From Winogradskyella sp. (lineage in GTDB: Bacteria > Bacteroidota > Bacteroidia > Flavobacteriales > Flavobacteriaceae), in contig NZ_JANQOM010000084.1 in NCBI RefSeq assembly GCF_028289625.1, positions 1-64,000 of the forward strand: a stretch of DNA of 64,000 nt, written 5' to 3'. Below the pieces are notes generated by a model that did no database searches, was not told the DNA's origin, and saw only the letters and a list, made by a program, of their open reading frames with translations. The position numbers and the translations under genes were made by a program. Positions 16,536-26,058 of the stretch are shown here, one piece after another (the first letter of the stretch is position 1; each line of letters opens with the position of its first letter).

Positions 16536-17254
16536 CGTTTTTGAATTCTGAGTGTTGTGAATAATAAAAATGTGATGGCTATACTCATAAAATAAACTAA
16601 ATCTCGCGTATCGATCACACCTCTACTCATACTATTGTAATGCGAAGACATACCTAGGTTCTCTATATAAATTAGATTTCCAAAGACATTGTAGCTAGAA
16701 AGTCCTTCGAAGCCAAAATACATAAAGAAACATATAAACACAGCAATAATAAAGGTTACGATCTGATTGTCTGAAAGGGTAGAAGCAAACACACCAATAG
16801 CGGTGTAAGAGGCTATCAGAAACAACAATCCAAAATACGAACCTGTGGTGCTCCCCATATCGAGAGTGCGTTCTGAACTTCCTAATTCTGATACGCTGTA
16901 TGCATATAGCAGTGTTGGGATTAAAGCTAGAGTGATAAGTACAATAGCTCCAAGATATTTACCCAATACAATTTGAAAATGTGAAATCGGTTTAGTCACC
17001 AATAACTCTAAGGTCCCTTGCTTTTTTTCGTCACTAAAACTACGCATAGTAACTGCTGGAACAAGGAATATGAGGATCCAAGGTGCCAATAAAAAGAAAG
17101 ATGATAAACTGGCAATACCATTATTAAAAATGTTGAATTCACTTTTAAAAACCCAAAGAAACAACCCATTTAATAATAAAAATACACCAATAACCAAATA
17201 GCCGATTGGTGACGCAAAGAAGGTATTTATTTCTTTTTTTAAGATGGCTAGCAT
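16532..17254 (-). CDS. gldF: Gliding motility-associated ABC transporter permease GldF
   Basis: 240 residues with six predicted transmembrane helices and the ABC-2 permease pattern: 'LKKEINTFFASPIGYLVIGVF' at the start, 'LLAPWILIFLVPAVTMRSFSDEKKQGTLELL' with the E-x(4)-G-T-L-E-L-L coupling motif, and a C-terminal 'LLFTTLRIQKR'. This is the usual length and layout of GldF. It is the first gene of the gldF-orf-gldG operon. The ATPase gldA is encoded elsewhere, as in other Flavobacteriia. Confidence 0.93.
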   Translation of the reverse strand: MLAILKKEINTFFASPIGYLVIGVFLLLNGLFLWVFKSEFNIFNNGIASLSSFFLLAPWILIFLVPAVTMRSFSDEKKQGTLELLVTKPISHFQIVLGKYLGAIVLITLALIPTLLYAYSVSELGSSERTLDMGSTTGSYFGLLFLIASYTAIGVFASTLSDNQIVTFIIAVFICFFMYFGFEGLSSYNVFGNLIYIENLGMSSHYNSMSRGVIDTRDLVYFMSIAITFLLFTTLRIQKR

Positions 17255-17260
17255 ATTCTT

Positions 17261-17290
17261 CAGTTTTTGGTCTCAGTTTTCAGTCTCAGT
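17261..17290. repeat. Short imperfect tandem repeat upstream of gldF
   Basis: Two 13-base units in tandem, CAGTTTTTGGTCT (17261-17273) and CAGTTTTCAGTCT (17274-17286), followed by CAGT. It lies in the spacer between gldF and the ABM-domain gene. Probably slippage-derived; no function is evident. Confidence 0.6.
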
Positions 17291-17319
17291 ACTTTTGTTT
17301 ACTATGACTGTTAACTGTT

Positions 17320-17616
17320 TTACTCCAGCGAAGCGAGCTTATTTACACTCCAGGCTTCAGGTTTAGCATTGAATAATATTTTGGTCTTTGCCCAAACAGA
17401 TTTAAATAAATCGGAATGTCTATAGTTTTCTAAACTCGCCTCAGAATTCCAATAACTATACGTAAAAAAAATATTTGTATTGTTCTGATCGCGATACAAT
17501 TCCAAAAAATCACAGCCTTCGAAATTTCGAATTTTGTTTTTATTGGCCTCAAAATTAGACAAGAATTCGTCAATTCTTGATGGTTCAAAACTCATTTTTA
17601 CAATTCTTACTAACAA
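17320..17616 (-). CDS. Antibiotic biosynthesis monooxygenase (ABM) domain protein
   Basis: A 98-residue ferredoxin-like dimeric alpha/beta barrel protein: 'MLVRIVKMSFEPSRIDEFLSNF' (strand-helix), 'NFEGCDFLELYRD' and 'FFTYSYWNSEASLENYRHSD'. ABM proteins range from heme-degrading or quinone-oxidising enzymes to ligand-binding proteins, so the substrate is not fixed. It starts two bases after the stop of the SAM hydroxide adenosyltransferase gene and is probably co-transcribed with it; this pairing is common in Flavobacteriia. Confidence 0.85.
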   Translation of the reverse strand: MLVRIVKMSFEPSRIDEFLSNFEANKNKIRNFEGCDFLELYRDQNNTNIFFTYSYWNSEASLENYRHSDLFKSVWAKTKILFNAKPEAWSVNKLASLE

Positions 17617-17618
17617 TG

Positions 17619-18455
17619 TTACGATTTTAAAAAGTTAACGGTTACGGTGTCCATAGTCTTTAATCCCATCAATGTAGAGGCACTACCTACTGTACTACAA
17701 TTGCTTTTGTAAACAGCAATTTCTAAATAGCCAGAGGAGTTAAAAACCACAAGACCTTTGCCTTCGTCATTACGTTTAGATTCTTCGATATCAAAATTTA
17801 CAATATCACTATATCTATTGTAGATTTTTCTAAACTTATGGTTTCGTGCCGAGATTTCATAATCGCGTGTTTTCTGAACCTCTTCAAAAAATTTCTTTTT
17901 AATATTGGTAACAACATTGCCATAATTATCTATGTAAATAACACTACCTATAATTTGATTTTTTTCGTCGTTAACAAACGGAATTAAATTTTTGATGGGT
18001 TTAATAGTGTTAATAACTTTTCCGATGACTTCCAAAGTTCCACCTCTTGCAATATGGCAAGCTACTTTTACAAACACATCCAAAACCGGAAAATTGGATT
18101 CTATTTTGTCATGAATATTAATCTCAACAATTTTTTCGGGTACTATTTCCGCACAGATCATACTCATAATACCATTATTAGCACATATAAAGTAATGATC
18201 ATCTAACTTAACCGCAATATGCTTATTTTCAGGGTTTAACTCAGAATCAATTCCTATGATGTGAATGGTGCCTTTAGGAAAACTACTATAAGCATTCAAG
18301 ATAATGTAAGCCGCTTCGGAAATATTAAAAGGTGACACAGAGTGCGATACATCGACAATTTTAATATCTGACAATTCACTATAAATGGCACCCTTAATCG
18401 CTCCAGCAAAGTGATCTTTTTCTCCAAAATCCGTGGTTAAAGTGATAATGGCCAT
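17619..18455 (-). CDS. SAM hydroxide adenosyltransferase (DUF62 family)
   Basis: 278 residues, the typical length. The N-terminal 'ITLTTDFGEKDHFAGAIKG' holds the conserved aspartate of the SAM-binding site, followed by 'IVDVSHSVSPFNI' and 'GTIHIIGID'; the C-terminal beta-barrel domain has 'YIDNYGNVVTNI' (the conserved N-x-x-T). These enzymes split S-adenosylmethionine to adenosine and methionine with water as nucleophile and are related to the fluorinase and chlorinase. It heads a two-gene unit with the ABM gene and is divergent from phoH. Confidence 0.9.
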   Translation of the reverse strand: MAIITLTTDFGEKDHFAGAIKGAIYSELSDIKIVDVSHSVSPFNISEAAYIILNAYSSFPKGTIHIIGIDSELNPENKHIAVKLDDHYFICANNGIMSMICAEIVPEKIVEINIHDKIESNFPVLDVFVKVACHIARGGTLEVIGKVINTIKPIKNLIPFVNDEKNQIIGSVIYIDNYGNVVTNIKKKFFEEVQKTRDYEISARNHKFRKIYNRYSDIVNFDIEESKRNDEGKGLVVFNSSGYLEIAVYKSNCSTVGSASTLMGLKTMDTVTVNFLKS

Positions 18456-18501
18456 AGATTAATTGTTGATATTTTTTTTAGAATTGAGGATGTAAAATTG
18501 T

Positions 18502-18509
18502 TAGATTTG
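18502..18509 (+). promoter_or_regulatory. Putative -7 element for phoH
   Basis: TAGATTTG matches TAnnTTTG exactly in the 119-base divergent spacer, 65 bases before the phoH start. No equally clear -33 TTTG at standard spacing was seen. Confidence 0.4.
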
Positions 18510-18574
18510 TTTGTACGCTAGCGTTACGCAAAACTAAGAAAAGAAAACAGATTAACACTAAATTCAGTAGCCTT

Positions 18575-19528
18575 TTGAATGAACTTATTCTAGAACTCGA
18601 AGAAATAACTCCCAAAGAATTCTTCGGTGCCCAAAATGCCAATATTGAACTTCTCAAAAAATACTATCCAAAATTAAAAATCGTTGCTCGCGGCAATAAA
18701 ATCAAGGCCTATGGCGATGAAGATTTATTAGAGGAATTTGATACACGAATGATGATGCTCATGAAGCATTTTGGTAAGTATAATAAACTTGATGAAAATG
18801 TTATTGAGCGCATATTAACCAGTAACAGTAGTGAAGATTATTCTACCTCTGCCAAAAGTGGTGAAGTCATTGTGCATGGTGTAGGAGGCAAGCTTATAAA
18901 AGCACAAACGGTTAATCAACGCAAATTGGTTGAGAGTATTCGCAAGAATGATATGGTGTTTGCGATTGGTCCAGCAGGTACTGGTAAAACCTATACAGGC
19001 GTGGCATTGGCAGTACAAGCACTTAAAAATAAGGAGGTAAAACGTATCATACTAACTCGTCCAGCGGTTGAAGCTGGTGAAAATCTTGGGTTTTTACCTG
19101 GTGATTTAAAAGAGAAGCTAGACCCTTATATGCAACCGTTATACGATGCATTGCGCGATATGATTCCACACGAGAAGTTAGATAACTATATTGAAAAAGG
19201 TGTCATACAAATAGCACCTTTAGCCTTTATGCGTGGTCGCACATTAGACAATGCTTTTGTCATTTTAGATGAAGGCCAAAATACAACACACGCACAGATG
19301 AAAATGTTTTTAACGCGTATGGGCATGAATGCTAAGTTTTTATTAACTGGAGATCCAGGTCAGGTCGATTTACCACGTAGAACGATTTCAGGATTGAAAG
19401 AAGCATTACTCGTTTTGAAGAATGTTGAAGGCATAGGTATGGTCTATCTCGATGATAAAGATGTCATCCGTCATAAGCTGGTAAAGAAAGTCATCGCAGC
19501 ATATAAGAGTATAGAGAATAGGGATTAG
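18575..19528 (+). CDS. PhoH family ATPase
   Basis: 317 residues read from TTG 18575 (MNELILELEEI; no ATG nearby). A KH-like N-terminal part (KLKIVARGNKIKAYGDEDLLEEF) precedes the ATPase domain with Walker A GPAGTGKT at about residue 132 and Walker B 'NAFVILDEGQNTTHAQMKMFLTR', then 'TGDPGQVDLP' as sensor. PhoH-like proteins are RNA-associated P-loop ATPases, often linked to ybeY-type rRNA processing. No ybeY is next to it here. It may be read together with the HD-domain gene and purC downstream. Confidence 0.92.
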   Translation: MNELILELEEITPKEFFGAQNANIELLKKYYPKLKIVARGNKIKAYGDEDLLEEFDTRMMMLMKHFGKYNKLDENVIERILTSNSSEDYSTSAKSGEVIVHGVGGKLIKAQTVNQRKLVESIRKNDMVFAIGPAGTGKTYTGVALAVQALKNKEVKRIILTRPAVEAGENLGFLPGDLKEKLDPYMQPLYDALRDMIPHEKLDNYIEKGVIQIAPLAFMRGRTLDNAFVILDEGQNTTHAQMKMFLTRMGMNAKFLLTGDPGQVDLPRRTISGLKEALLVLKNVEGIGMVYLDDKDVIRHKLVKKVIAAYKSIENRD

Positions 19529-19557
19529 TTGAATCTCCGTCTCTATCTAAATTGTCT

Positions 19558-20088
19558 ATGAATGTTATGGGTATATTGGACAGAACAAAAGAATATGCAG
19601 TTAAAAAGCATAAAGAAGTAAATCAAAAATATGATGGTTTTGATTATGATTTCCATTTAAATATGGTTTTCAAAACAGCTCAAAAATTTATTCACTTAGT
19701 TGAATTTGATGAACAAGAGAATGTCTTAGCAGCATGTTGGGTTCATGATATAATAGAGGATGCAAGAGAGACTTATAATGATGTAAGAAAAGAAACCAAT
19801 GAAACAATAGCAGAACTTGCTTACGCCCTAACTAATGAAAAGGGTCGCACCAGAGCAGAAAGAGCTAATGATAAGTATTATAAAGGAATAAGAGAAACTA
19901 AGAACGCCTCGTTCATTAAATTTTGTGACAGAATAGCAAATGTTACCCATTCTAAAAATAAAGGGTCAAGAATGTATGGTGTTTACAGAAAGGAGAATGA
20001 ACATTTTATTTCAAAGATTTATGTCCCAGAATGTGAGGAGATATCAGAGTATTTAAGAAGAATGTTTGATGAGGCACTTGTGAGTTAG
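19558..20088 (+). CDS. HD-domain hydrolase
   Basis: About 176 residues from ATG 19558; a TTG two codons earlier and ATG 19567 are alternatives. It has the metal-binding HD pair in 'CWVHDIIEDA' and a RelA/SpoT-HD-like surround: a first conserved His in 'YDFHLNMVFKT' and a later 'FIKFCDRIANVTHSK' with the conserved Asp. It lacks synthetase and TGS domains. It could be a small alarmone hydrolase (MESH1-like) or another nucleotide phosphohydrolase; neither can be settled from sequence. It sits between phoH and purC on the same strand. Confidence 0.78.
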   Translation: MNVMGILDRTKEYAVKKHKEVNQKYDGFDYDFHLNMVFKTAQKFIHLVEFDEQENVLAACWVHDIIEDARETYNDVRKETNETIAELAYALTNEKGRTRAERANDKYYKGIRETKNASFIKFCDRIANVTHSKNKGSRMYGVYRKENEHFISKIYVPECEEISEYLRRMFDEALVS

Positions 20089-20105
20089 ATTAATTAGAGA
20101 TTTAA

Positions 20106-21059
20106 ATGAGCAATACTATAATAGATACTAATTTTAATTTCCCTAATCAAAAAAGTGTATACAAAGGAAAGGTCAGGGAAGTTTACAGCATAAATGATGA
20201 GCAATTAGTAATGATTGCAACGGATAGACTTAGCGCCTTCGATGTAGTGATGCCAAAGGGCATTCCATACAAAGGACAAATCCTGAATCAGATTGCTACC
20301 AAAATGATGAAAGAGACTGAGGATTTGGTGCCCAATTGGTTAGTAGCGACTCCAGATCCTAATGTTGCCATTGGACATTTGTGCGAGCCCTTTAAAGTTG
20401 AAATGGTCATTAGAGGCTACATGTCTGGTCATGCAGCGCGAGAATACAAAGCAGGAAAGCGAATGCTCTGCGGAGTACCAATGGCAGAAGGCATGAAAGA
20501 GAACGACAAGTTTCCAGAACCTATAATCACTCCTGCAACTAAGGCAGAACAAGGTAATCATGATGAAGATATCTCAAGAGAAGAGATATTGAAACGAGGC
20601 ATCGTTTCTGAATCGGATTATCTGATTCTTGAATATTATACCAGAAAATTGTTTCAACGTGGTACTGAGATTGCTACCAAACGCGGATTGATTTTAGTAG
20701 ATACCAAGTACGAATTTGGTAAAACTAAAGAAGGAAAAATTGTCTTAATCGACGAAATCCACACACCAGATTCTTCGCGCTATTTCTATGCTGACGGTTA
20801 TCAAGAACGCCAGGATAGAGGAGAAGCGCAGAAACAGCTCTCTAAGGAATTTGTGCGTCAGTGGTTGATTAGTAATGGCTTTCAAGGCTTAGAAGGGCAA
20901 ACCGTACCTTTTATGAGCGACGACTATATTGAAACGGTTAGCGATCGTTATATCGAACTTTACGAAAACATTACTGGTGAGACCTTTATAAAAGCGGATG
21001 TCACAAATATTCAAAGTCGAATAGAAGCTAATGTTTTAGATTATTTTAGACGTGTTTAA
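20106..21059 (+). CDS. purC: Phosphoribosylaminoimidazole-succinocarboxamide synthase
   Basis: 317 residues of the longer PurC type. It converts CAIR and aspartate with ATP to SAICAR in purine synthesis. Motifs: '[11 protein letters not shown]' at the start, '[14 protein letters not shown]' (ATP and substrate site), '[19 protein letters not shown]', '[11 protein letters not shown]' and '[16 protein letters not shown]', all in expected order. It starts 17 bases after the HD gene. It converges on a small secreted-protein gene with four bases between stops. Confidence 0.96.
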   Translation: MSNTIIDTNFNFPNQKSVYKGKVREVYSINDEQLVMIATDRLSAFDVVMPKGIPYKGQILNQIATKMMKETEDLVPNWLVATPDPNVAIGHLCEPFKVEMVIRGYMSGHAAREYKAGKRMLCGVPMAEGMKENDKFPEPIITPATKAEQGNHDEDISREEILKRGIVSESDYLILEYYTRKLFQRGTEIATKRGLILVDTKYEFGKTKEGKIVLIDEIHTPDSSRYFYADGYQERQDRGEAQKQLSKEFVRQWLISNGFQGLEGQTVPFMSDDYIETVSDRYIELYENITGETFIKADVTNIQSRIEANVLDYFRRV

Positions 21060-21063
21060 TGTT

Positions 21064-21456
21064 CTATTTGTTGATTAAAATAGGAATAGTAAGTACAGTC
21101 ACAATTTCATCCAAGTCTGATTCGACTATATAAAAATTAGCCAATCTTTTAAGTTGTTTTTCAAGCACTGATTGCTTGTTGAATTTGCAAGTTGAAGCGA
21201 CAGTATCTTTTATAATAGATTTTAAATTTTTATTGATTTTTAATTTGAAGTAAATTTTACATTTATCTGAAATTGTTTGCCTAGAGACTGTATCTACAAT
21301 TTTTTCAATACTCGGATATATCAATAACTTTAGATTTTCTATTCCGTATTTTTTATCGGAAAATTCAAGTATACTTGAATCAACTTTAGTGGCTTTTTGA
21401 GCTGATAAGTGAAAGCTTATAATGAACATTATTATTAAGATGCTATTTTTTTTCAT
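21064..21456 (-). CDS. Small secreted protein of unknown function
   Basis: A 130-residue protein with a signal peptide ending HLSAQK. The mature part has a 'KIYFKLKINKN' strand and two cysteines (C72-like in DKCKIY and C98-like in STCKFN) that could form a disulfide. It resembles the small periplasmic TonB-C-like fold that Bacteroidota use in many exported proteins, but I do not recognise a family. It overlaps the DinB-like gene before it by four bases, so the two are coupled. Confidence 0.55.
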   Translation of the reverse strand: MKKNSILIIMFIISFHLSAQKATKVDSSILEFSDKKYGIENLKLLIYPSIEKIVDTVSRQTISDKCKIYFKLKINKNLKSIIKDTVASTCKFNKQSVLEKQLKRLANFYIVESDLDEIVTVLTIPILINK

Positions 21457-21983
21457 AGCTGATATTTCATTCTCAAAGTCTCATTATGATGCGCCACATG
21501 ATGTGCCGTCCACATAATAATTTCGCGAACTGGCATTTTGCCCATTAAAGGATGTGGCAAGATTAAATTATCCAGATGCTTATCACTCATCTTTTTGGTT
21601 TTGTATTGCAGCTTTTTACTTTCGGTTTGTAGCCTATTGAGTATGTAGCTCTTGTCACTTAATGGTGGGATTTTCATGTTTTGGGAGCCCTTGTAGGTTT
21701 TTCCTTTTGCCTGTTCAAGACGTTCTTGGTAGCGTTGGGTTATGGCATCATAATTCCTTACAGCTCGATTAGCCGTTCCAAATTTGTAGCGTAATAAAAA
21801 CTTTGGCATGCTTAAGGCATTATTTAGAGGCTTTATACTTTGCAATAAATGTAGCGCATGTTGACCTGTAGTCCATTTGCCTTTAGGACCTGTTGTCCAA
21901 GATTCGTCAGGTTGTTGTTTTAACCAATTAATAAGCTTCGTATGTTTTTCGTCAATTAAATCGGCGATGGCTTCTTTATCCAT
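21453..21983 (-). CDS. DinB-like (DinB_2) four-helix protein
   Basis: A 176-residue soluble protein with a DinB-superfamily layout: 'WTTGQHALHLLQS' gives the first metal-binding His near residue 45, and 'WTAHHVAHHNETL' near the end gives the other two. Members are metal-dependent four-helix bundles, including thiol transferases and dehydratases; the reaction is not known here. Another, more distant DinB-like gene lies at 49510-50061. Confidence 0.78.
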   Translation of the reverse strand: MDKEAIADLIDEKHTKLINWLKQQPDESWTTGPKGKWTTGQHALHLLQSIKPLNNALSMPKFLLRYKFGTANRAVRNYDAITQRYQERLEQAKGKTYKGSQNMKIPPLSDKSYILNRLQTESKKLQYKTKKMSDKHLDNLILPHPLMGKMPVREIIMWTAHHVAHHNETLRMKYQL

Positions 21984-22025
21984 AGACGTAATTTTGATAA
22001 AGAAAAGATAGGAATTTTTTAGAAA

Positions 22026-23210
22026 TTAACTTACCATTTCCTCGACAGCACGTTTTGCAGACCTTACAGCTGTATGCACACTACTCCAATCTTCGCCGTT
22101 TGTGTACGCATCTCCTGCAAAATAAAGTTTGTTATTAACAGATTGCCCTAGTGTTCTCAACAATTGCCAGTTTTCTTGGTCCCTTATATAGGCAGCTTGG
22201 GCATAAGGCTCGGCATTCCAATTTTGTACAATATGGTCTAAATAACCATTACTAGCTATGTTGTTGCCAAAAATTGTATCTAATTCATTTAATATGTAAT
22301 CGCGTTGTGCATTACCAGACAAGTTTTGATATTGTTCTGCCTGTTGACCTACTGAAAATAATCCCAATATATTATCGGATGTGTTTTGCGCATATGCTGC
22401 ATCATAATAAATCCGCTGGCCTTGGTCTGTTTCACTATCTGGTAGTCCTAGATATGCACCATAAAATTTAGATGTAAATTTGAAAAAGGCCTTAAAACCT
22501 CCCCAAACCTCCACATTATTAATAGCTTGTTGCTTGTTATTTGGTAGTTCAGGTGTAAAGTTAATAACAGCGTTTTGTAAAATTTTAACTGGAACAGCTA
22601 CAATGACTTTTTCAGCAGTAAATGTTTGCCCATTAGAAGAGGTTACAATAACGTCATTTGAACTATAATCGATACCTGTAATTGGCGTGTTGTAGATAAT
22701 GTTATTTTGAATACTCGGTAAAACATAGGTTTCAAAAAAGCCTAACCAACTAGAACCAACAAACTTTAAGTCTTGGGATCCACCGATATTACCAAGTGTT
22801 GTTTCTGTTATTGTATTACCATCCCATTCTTGAACCAGATCAGAATTATTATAGCCTTGTGTCTCAGTTGTGATAGTAACAGAGGCATCATTTACAATTT
22901 CTGGTAAAATTGAACTAGCAACATGAATCCATTCACCACCCATAGAAATAGGGAAATTGGAAAACGCTGTATTGTGCTTTATCCGCCCACCATAAGATGA
23001 ATTTGCTTCAATGATTTGGAAATTAATGCCTTGCTGAGCTAGTAAGTAACCAGCAGCCATACCAGCTGGTCCTGCACCAATAATAATGACAGATTCAGGT
23101 GGATTATTATTAGAATTGGTATTAGAACTGCTACATGAAGATATTACCGACTGTAGCGGAAATGAAATACCTAACAATCCACATAATTTTAGGAATTCAT
23201 TTCTTTTCAT
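22026..23210 (-). CDS. FAD-dependent amine oxidase, probable lipoprotein
   Basis: A 394-residue flavoprotein. The N-terminus 'RNEFLKLCGLLGI...VISSCSSS' looks like an exported, lipid-anchored protein with a serine/asparagine linker. Then the Rossmann FAD fold: 'VIIIGAGPAGMAAGYLLAQQG', 'IIEANSSYGGRI', and at the end 'KLYFAGDAYTNGEDWSSVHTAVRSA', the flavin-binding end of the monoamine-oxidase family. It may oxidise an amine such as a polyamine or an amino acid, releasing H2O2 outside the cytoplasm. A flavoprotein that reaches the outside folded would need Tat, but no twin-arginine is present (only R3), so how it is exported is unclear. Confidence 0.82.
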   Translation of the reverse strand: MKRNEFLKLCGLLGISFPLQSVISSCSSSNTNSNNNPPESVIIIGAGPAGMAAGYLLAQQGINFQIIEANSSYGGRIKHNTAFSNFPISMGGEWIHVASSILPEIVNDASVTITTETQGYNNSDLVQEWDGNTITETTLGNIGGSQDLKFVGSSWLGFFETYVLPSIQNNIIYNTPITGIDYSSNDVIVTSSNGQTFTAEKVIVAVPVKILQNAVINFTPELPNNKQQAINNVEVWGGFKAFFKFTSKFYGAYLGLPDSETDQGQRIYYDAAYAQNTSDNILGLFSVGQQAEQYQNLSGNAQRDYILNELDTIFGNNIASNGYLDHIVQNWNAEPYAQAAYIRDQENWQLLRTLGQSVNNKLYFAGDAYTNGEDWSSVHTAVRSAKRAVEEMVS

Positions 23211-23239
23211 ATGAGTTATTTTTAAATTCTTGAAGCTAT

Positions 23240-23998
23240 TTATTCATCCGCTTCTTTCTCTTGGATAACGACTTTGTCTTTTTTAAAGATAGGGACTAAA
23301 TACGATAAGTTAAATCCAAACCCTGCTCCAAAACGACCACTATCATAGGTGCGATTAAACCCAGGGATATAAAGGTTTTCAAAATTATCGGGAACAGTCT
23401 CAGTAATTAGACCTTTTAGCTGTACATTAATCCCAGCGAAGAAATTATTAAAAAGTTCTGCTTTAAGCCCAATAATTATTTCTATCCAAAATGCTGTTAG
23501 ACCACTGAACTCGGTACCTTCTTCAACTACAAACTGCTCATTCCAGTATTGATTATTGACATTATAAACATTAAAACTGTTAAGTGTTTGACTAAAGGTA
23601 CTGGCTCCACCTCTAAACCCAATATAAATCATATTTTCCATATCGAGCCAGTTTTTGTAGAAATTTAAATCTATACCACCTTTAAAATAACTGCCTTTAG
23701 TAGTATTGTTTAATACCTCGTCATCTATGGTACGCTCTTCGTTGCCAATTTCACCTGCCAAGTAAATCCGTTTCGTTAACCGATAATCGCCCATAAGTTC
23801 AAAACCAGTATAATTGTCATCAATAAATGTACGTACTAGTTTACTCATATCGGCACCTAAACGTAGGCCATACTTTTGCTTGTAAACTAGAGTGTCTTTT
23901 ACAGTCTTCTTTTCTTCTTGGGCAAAAGCTATTGCAGAAAATAAAAGTAGTACTGAAATGCTCTTAATGAAAGATGCGAACATGTGTTGTATTTTCAT
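23240..23998 (-). CDS. DUF6048 outer-membrane-barrel-like protein
   Basis: 252 residues with a signal peptide ending AFAQE and a beta-barrel pattern of alternating strands ending in 'FGAGFGFNLSYLVPIF'. It matches my recall of DUF6048, which travels with DUF6452 and rlmD in Flavobacteriia. Function is unknown. Its start lies inside the preceding gene (35-base overlap from ATG 23998; M6 at 23983 would shorten this to 20 bases), so translation is coupled. Confidence 0.75.
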   Translation of the reverse strand: MKIQHMFASFIKSISVLLLFSAIAFAQEEKKTVKDTLVYKQKYGLRLGADMSKLVRTFIDDNYTGFELMGDYRLTKRIYLAGEIGNEERTIDDEVLNNTTKGSYFKGGIDLNFYKNWLDMENMIYIGFRGGASTFSQTLNSFNVYNVNNQYWNEQFVVEEGTEFSGLTAFWIEIIIGLKAELFNNFFAGINVQLKGLITETVPDNFENLYIPGFNRTYDSGRFGAGFGFNLSYLVPIFKKDKVVIQEKEADE

Positions 23999-24569
23999 TT
24001 TCTAAGTTTTGTACATCTATTTCTATACTGCTTATCCAATTGTCGCCATCATTATCTACAGTAACGTCTATAGCGTTAAAGATACTTTTATAACCACATG
24101 CCCTTGATACATATTCAAATTGTGGAACATAGGAGATTTCTATTATATCAACATTAGAAGTTCCTGATTCATCTAGGCGTAAATTGGTATTTCTTTCTAG
24201 TATAAATCTTGTTCTAACCCGTTCTTCATTTAAACCATCATCGATGCGCAAAGGTAAATCTATAGCATTGCGATTAATATCAAAAATAAAAGTTCCATCA
24301 GACAATTCGAGTATGCCGTCAGTGACTTCTGTAGGTTCAATAGGATTGCCATCAGAATCAGTAATTAAGCCTTCTCCGTATGCTGTTAAACGTGGAACAC
24401 TTCTTAAATCCTCTGGACTTGTTGCATCATAAAATTCAATAAAAAGTCTGGGTGTAGTTGGCGTAGTTTCAGCACATATATCATCGCGCTCACAAGCAAA
24501 TAAAGTGATAATAATTGCAGAAAAAACTATAATCAAAAACGTACACTTTGTAATGGTCTTGCTATTCAT
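23964..24569 (-). CDS. DUF6452 lipoprotein
   Basis: 201 residues. A hydrophobic N-terminus ends LFACERDDIC, a lipobox with a second Cys nearby, followed by the characteristic 'TPRLFIEFYD'. Near the end come 'ISYVPQFEYVSRACGYKSIFN' and a four-stranded end. This is the DUF6452 type: a lipoprotein always paired with the DUF6048 barrel, so the two may form an outer-membrane complex. It overlaps the TlpA-like gene by eight bases. Confidence 0.75.
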   Translation of the reverse strand: MNSKTITKCTFLIIVFSAIIITLFACERDDICAETTPTTPRLFIEFYDATSPEDLRSVPRLTAYGEGLITDSDGNPIEPTEVTDGILELSDGTFIFDINRNAIDLPLRIDDGLNEERVRTRFILERNTNLRLDESGTSNVDIIEISYVPQFEYVSRACGYKSIFNAIDVTVDNDGDNWISSIEIDVQNLENENTTHVRIFH

Positions 24570-26058
24570 TCTCGTTATTTAGCAATTTATCAATAATTTC
24601 TGAAGTGATAGGTTCACTAGGCCTGTAGGCAAAATCAGATTGTACCATATTTCCTTTCTGGTCAATTATAGTATATGTAGGAAAACCAAAAGCTTTCATT
24701 TGAGGGGCTAAAGTAAGGGCTGCGGTATCATTAATGAAGTAATGTTTTCCTATAAGGTTATATTTATTTATAAGTGGCTTCCATTGTTCCTCTTTAGACT
24801 GATAGCATAAATAGATGTATTCTAACTGATCGCCATATTTTTTTTTAAAGCTAGGTAGACCATATTTAAATTCACTACGACATGGAGCACACCAAGTAGC
24901 CCAGTGGTCTATGTAAATCACCTTACCATTTGCATTAGCTATTATTTCGTCTAAGTAGTCTTTTGGATTTTCTGAGTTGAAGGTCAAAAGCTCAATGCCA
25001 TCTGTGATTTCTGCATTTTCTAAGGATGCTTTTATCGTGTAATATGTTTCAAATACTGATTTGCCCAGCTCTGAATCTCCATACACTGATCGAAGCTCTT
25101 TTTCTTCCCTTTCAATAAAACTTATATCCATGCCATCCAAGTCCGATTTTATACGATCAGTTATTGCCAATTGACTCAGAACAGGGTTATTTAAGAAATC
25201 GCTTTTTAATTGCCGTAATGTAAGTGAATCAATTGTATTACGGGTCATCTTTTCTTTTCTTGGGTTTACTTTGTCGTAATAGTGAAACAATAATTGATTA
25301 CCTAAGGTTGAAATTTGACCATTAATAAAAATATCTGAATTTAACTTTGGTAAATTTTCAATGATGCTAAAGAAATTATCGGCATAGGTAATATTACTTG
25401 CTTTTTCTCTATTATACATTCTAAAATACATAGGAAACTCTAATACTTTTTGAGTTGGTACTAAATGTTGCTCAACATTTAACCACTTCAATAAAGAACT
25501 ATTCAAATCAGGATTTTTCTTTTTAAAACTTTTTATGTAATCGTTTCTTAGCTTAAAGACGCTATCGTGATAAGTTAAGAAGTTATCATACGTTAGATTT
25601 TGATAATTATCATAATATCCATTTAAGATGGTATCGTTTTTTCTGAATCTATGTAAGTCTTTATTTAGGGCAGTCCCATCACCGCCCAAGATTATGGAGG
25701 CATAAAGCTCACTACTGGTGTTATGGTTGGCATCAATAGAAAATGAAATAGAATCTCCTTGATTTAATATAAGCGTTGTCCAATTTTTAAAATAGAAATT
25801 TACATCTTGCTGATAGGGTAGTTTAAATTCTTTTTTAAAATTACCTAAGCTATCTATTTCTAGCTTTAAAGACTGTTGTTGCAATATATTATTATAATAA
25901 TACATTGTCACAGTTTTTTCCATTTTGGTGGGATTATAATTTCTAATCTTACCAACAACAATAGTCTTTGTTTTTTTACTGTCATTCTCATTTTGGGAAC
26001 TGTCAGACTGACAACTATAAATGAGTAATAGTATCAACAATAATTTTAGGTACTTCAT
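24562..26058 (-). CDS. TlpA-like thioredoxin lipoprotein, long form
   Basis: 498 residues. The lipobox 'LLIYSCQSD' predicts lipid anchoring. A long N-terminal region (about 30-340) has the DUF4369-like/AhpC-TSA extension seen in Bacteroidota TlpA proteins, and the C-terminal thioredoxin domain has 'HWATWCAPCRSEF' at about residue 390 and a 'AFGFPTYTIID' cis-proline segment. It probably reduces or oxidises thiols of exported proteins. The gene overlaps rlmD by four bases (ATGA), which is an odd partner for an RNA methyltransferase. Confidence 0.82.
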   Translation of the reverse strand: MKYLKLLLILLLIYSCQSDSSQNENDSKKTKTIVVGKIRNYNPTKMEKTVTMYYYNNILQQQSLKLEIDSLGNFKKEFKLPYQQDVNFYFKNWTTLILNQGDSISFSIDANHNTSSELYASIILGGDGTALNKDLHRFRKNDTILNGYYDNYQNLTYDNFLTYHDSVFKLRNDYIKSFKKKNPDLNSSLLKWLNVEQHLVPTQKVLEFPMYFRMYNREKASNITYADNFFSIIENLPKLNSDIFINGQISTLGNQLLFHYYDKVNPRKEKMTRNTIDSLTLRQLKSDFLNNPVLSQLAITDRIKSDLDGMDISFIEREEKELRSVYGDSELGKSVFETYYTIKASLENAEITDGIELLTFNSENPKDYLDEIIANANGKVIYIDHWATWCAPCRSEFKYGLPSFKKKYGDQLEYIYLCYQSKEEQWKPLINKYNLIGKHYFINDTAALTLAPQMKAFGFPTYTIIDQKGNMVQSDFAYRPSEPITSEIIDKLLNNENE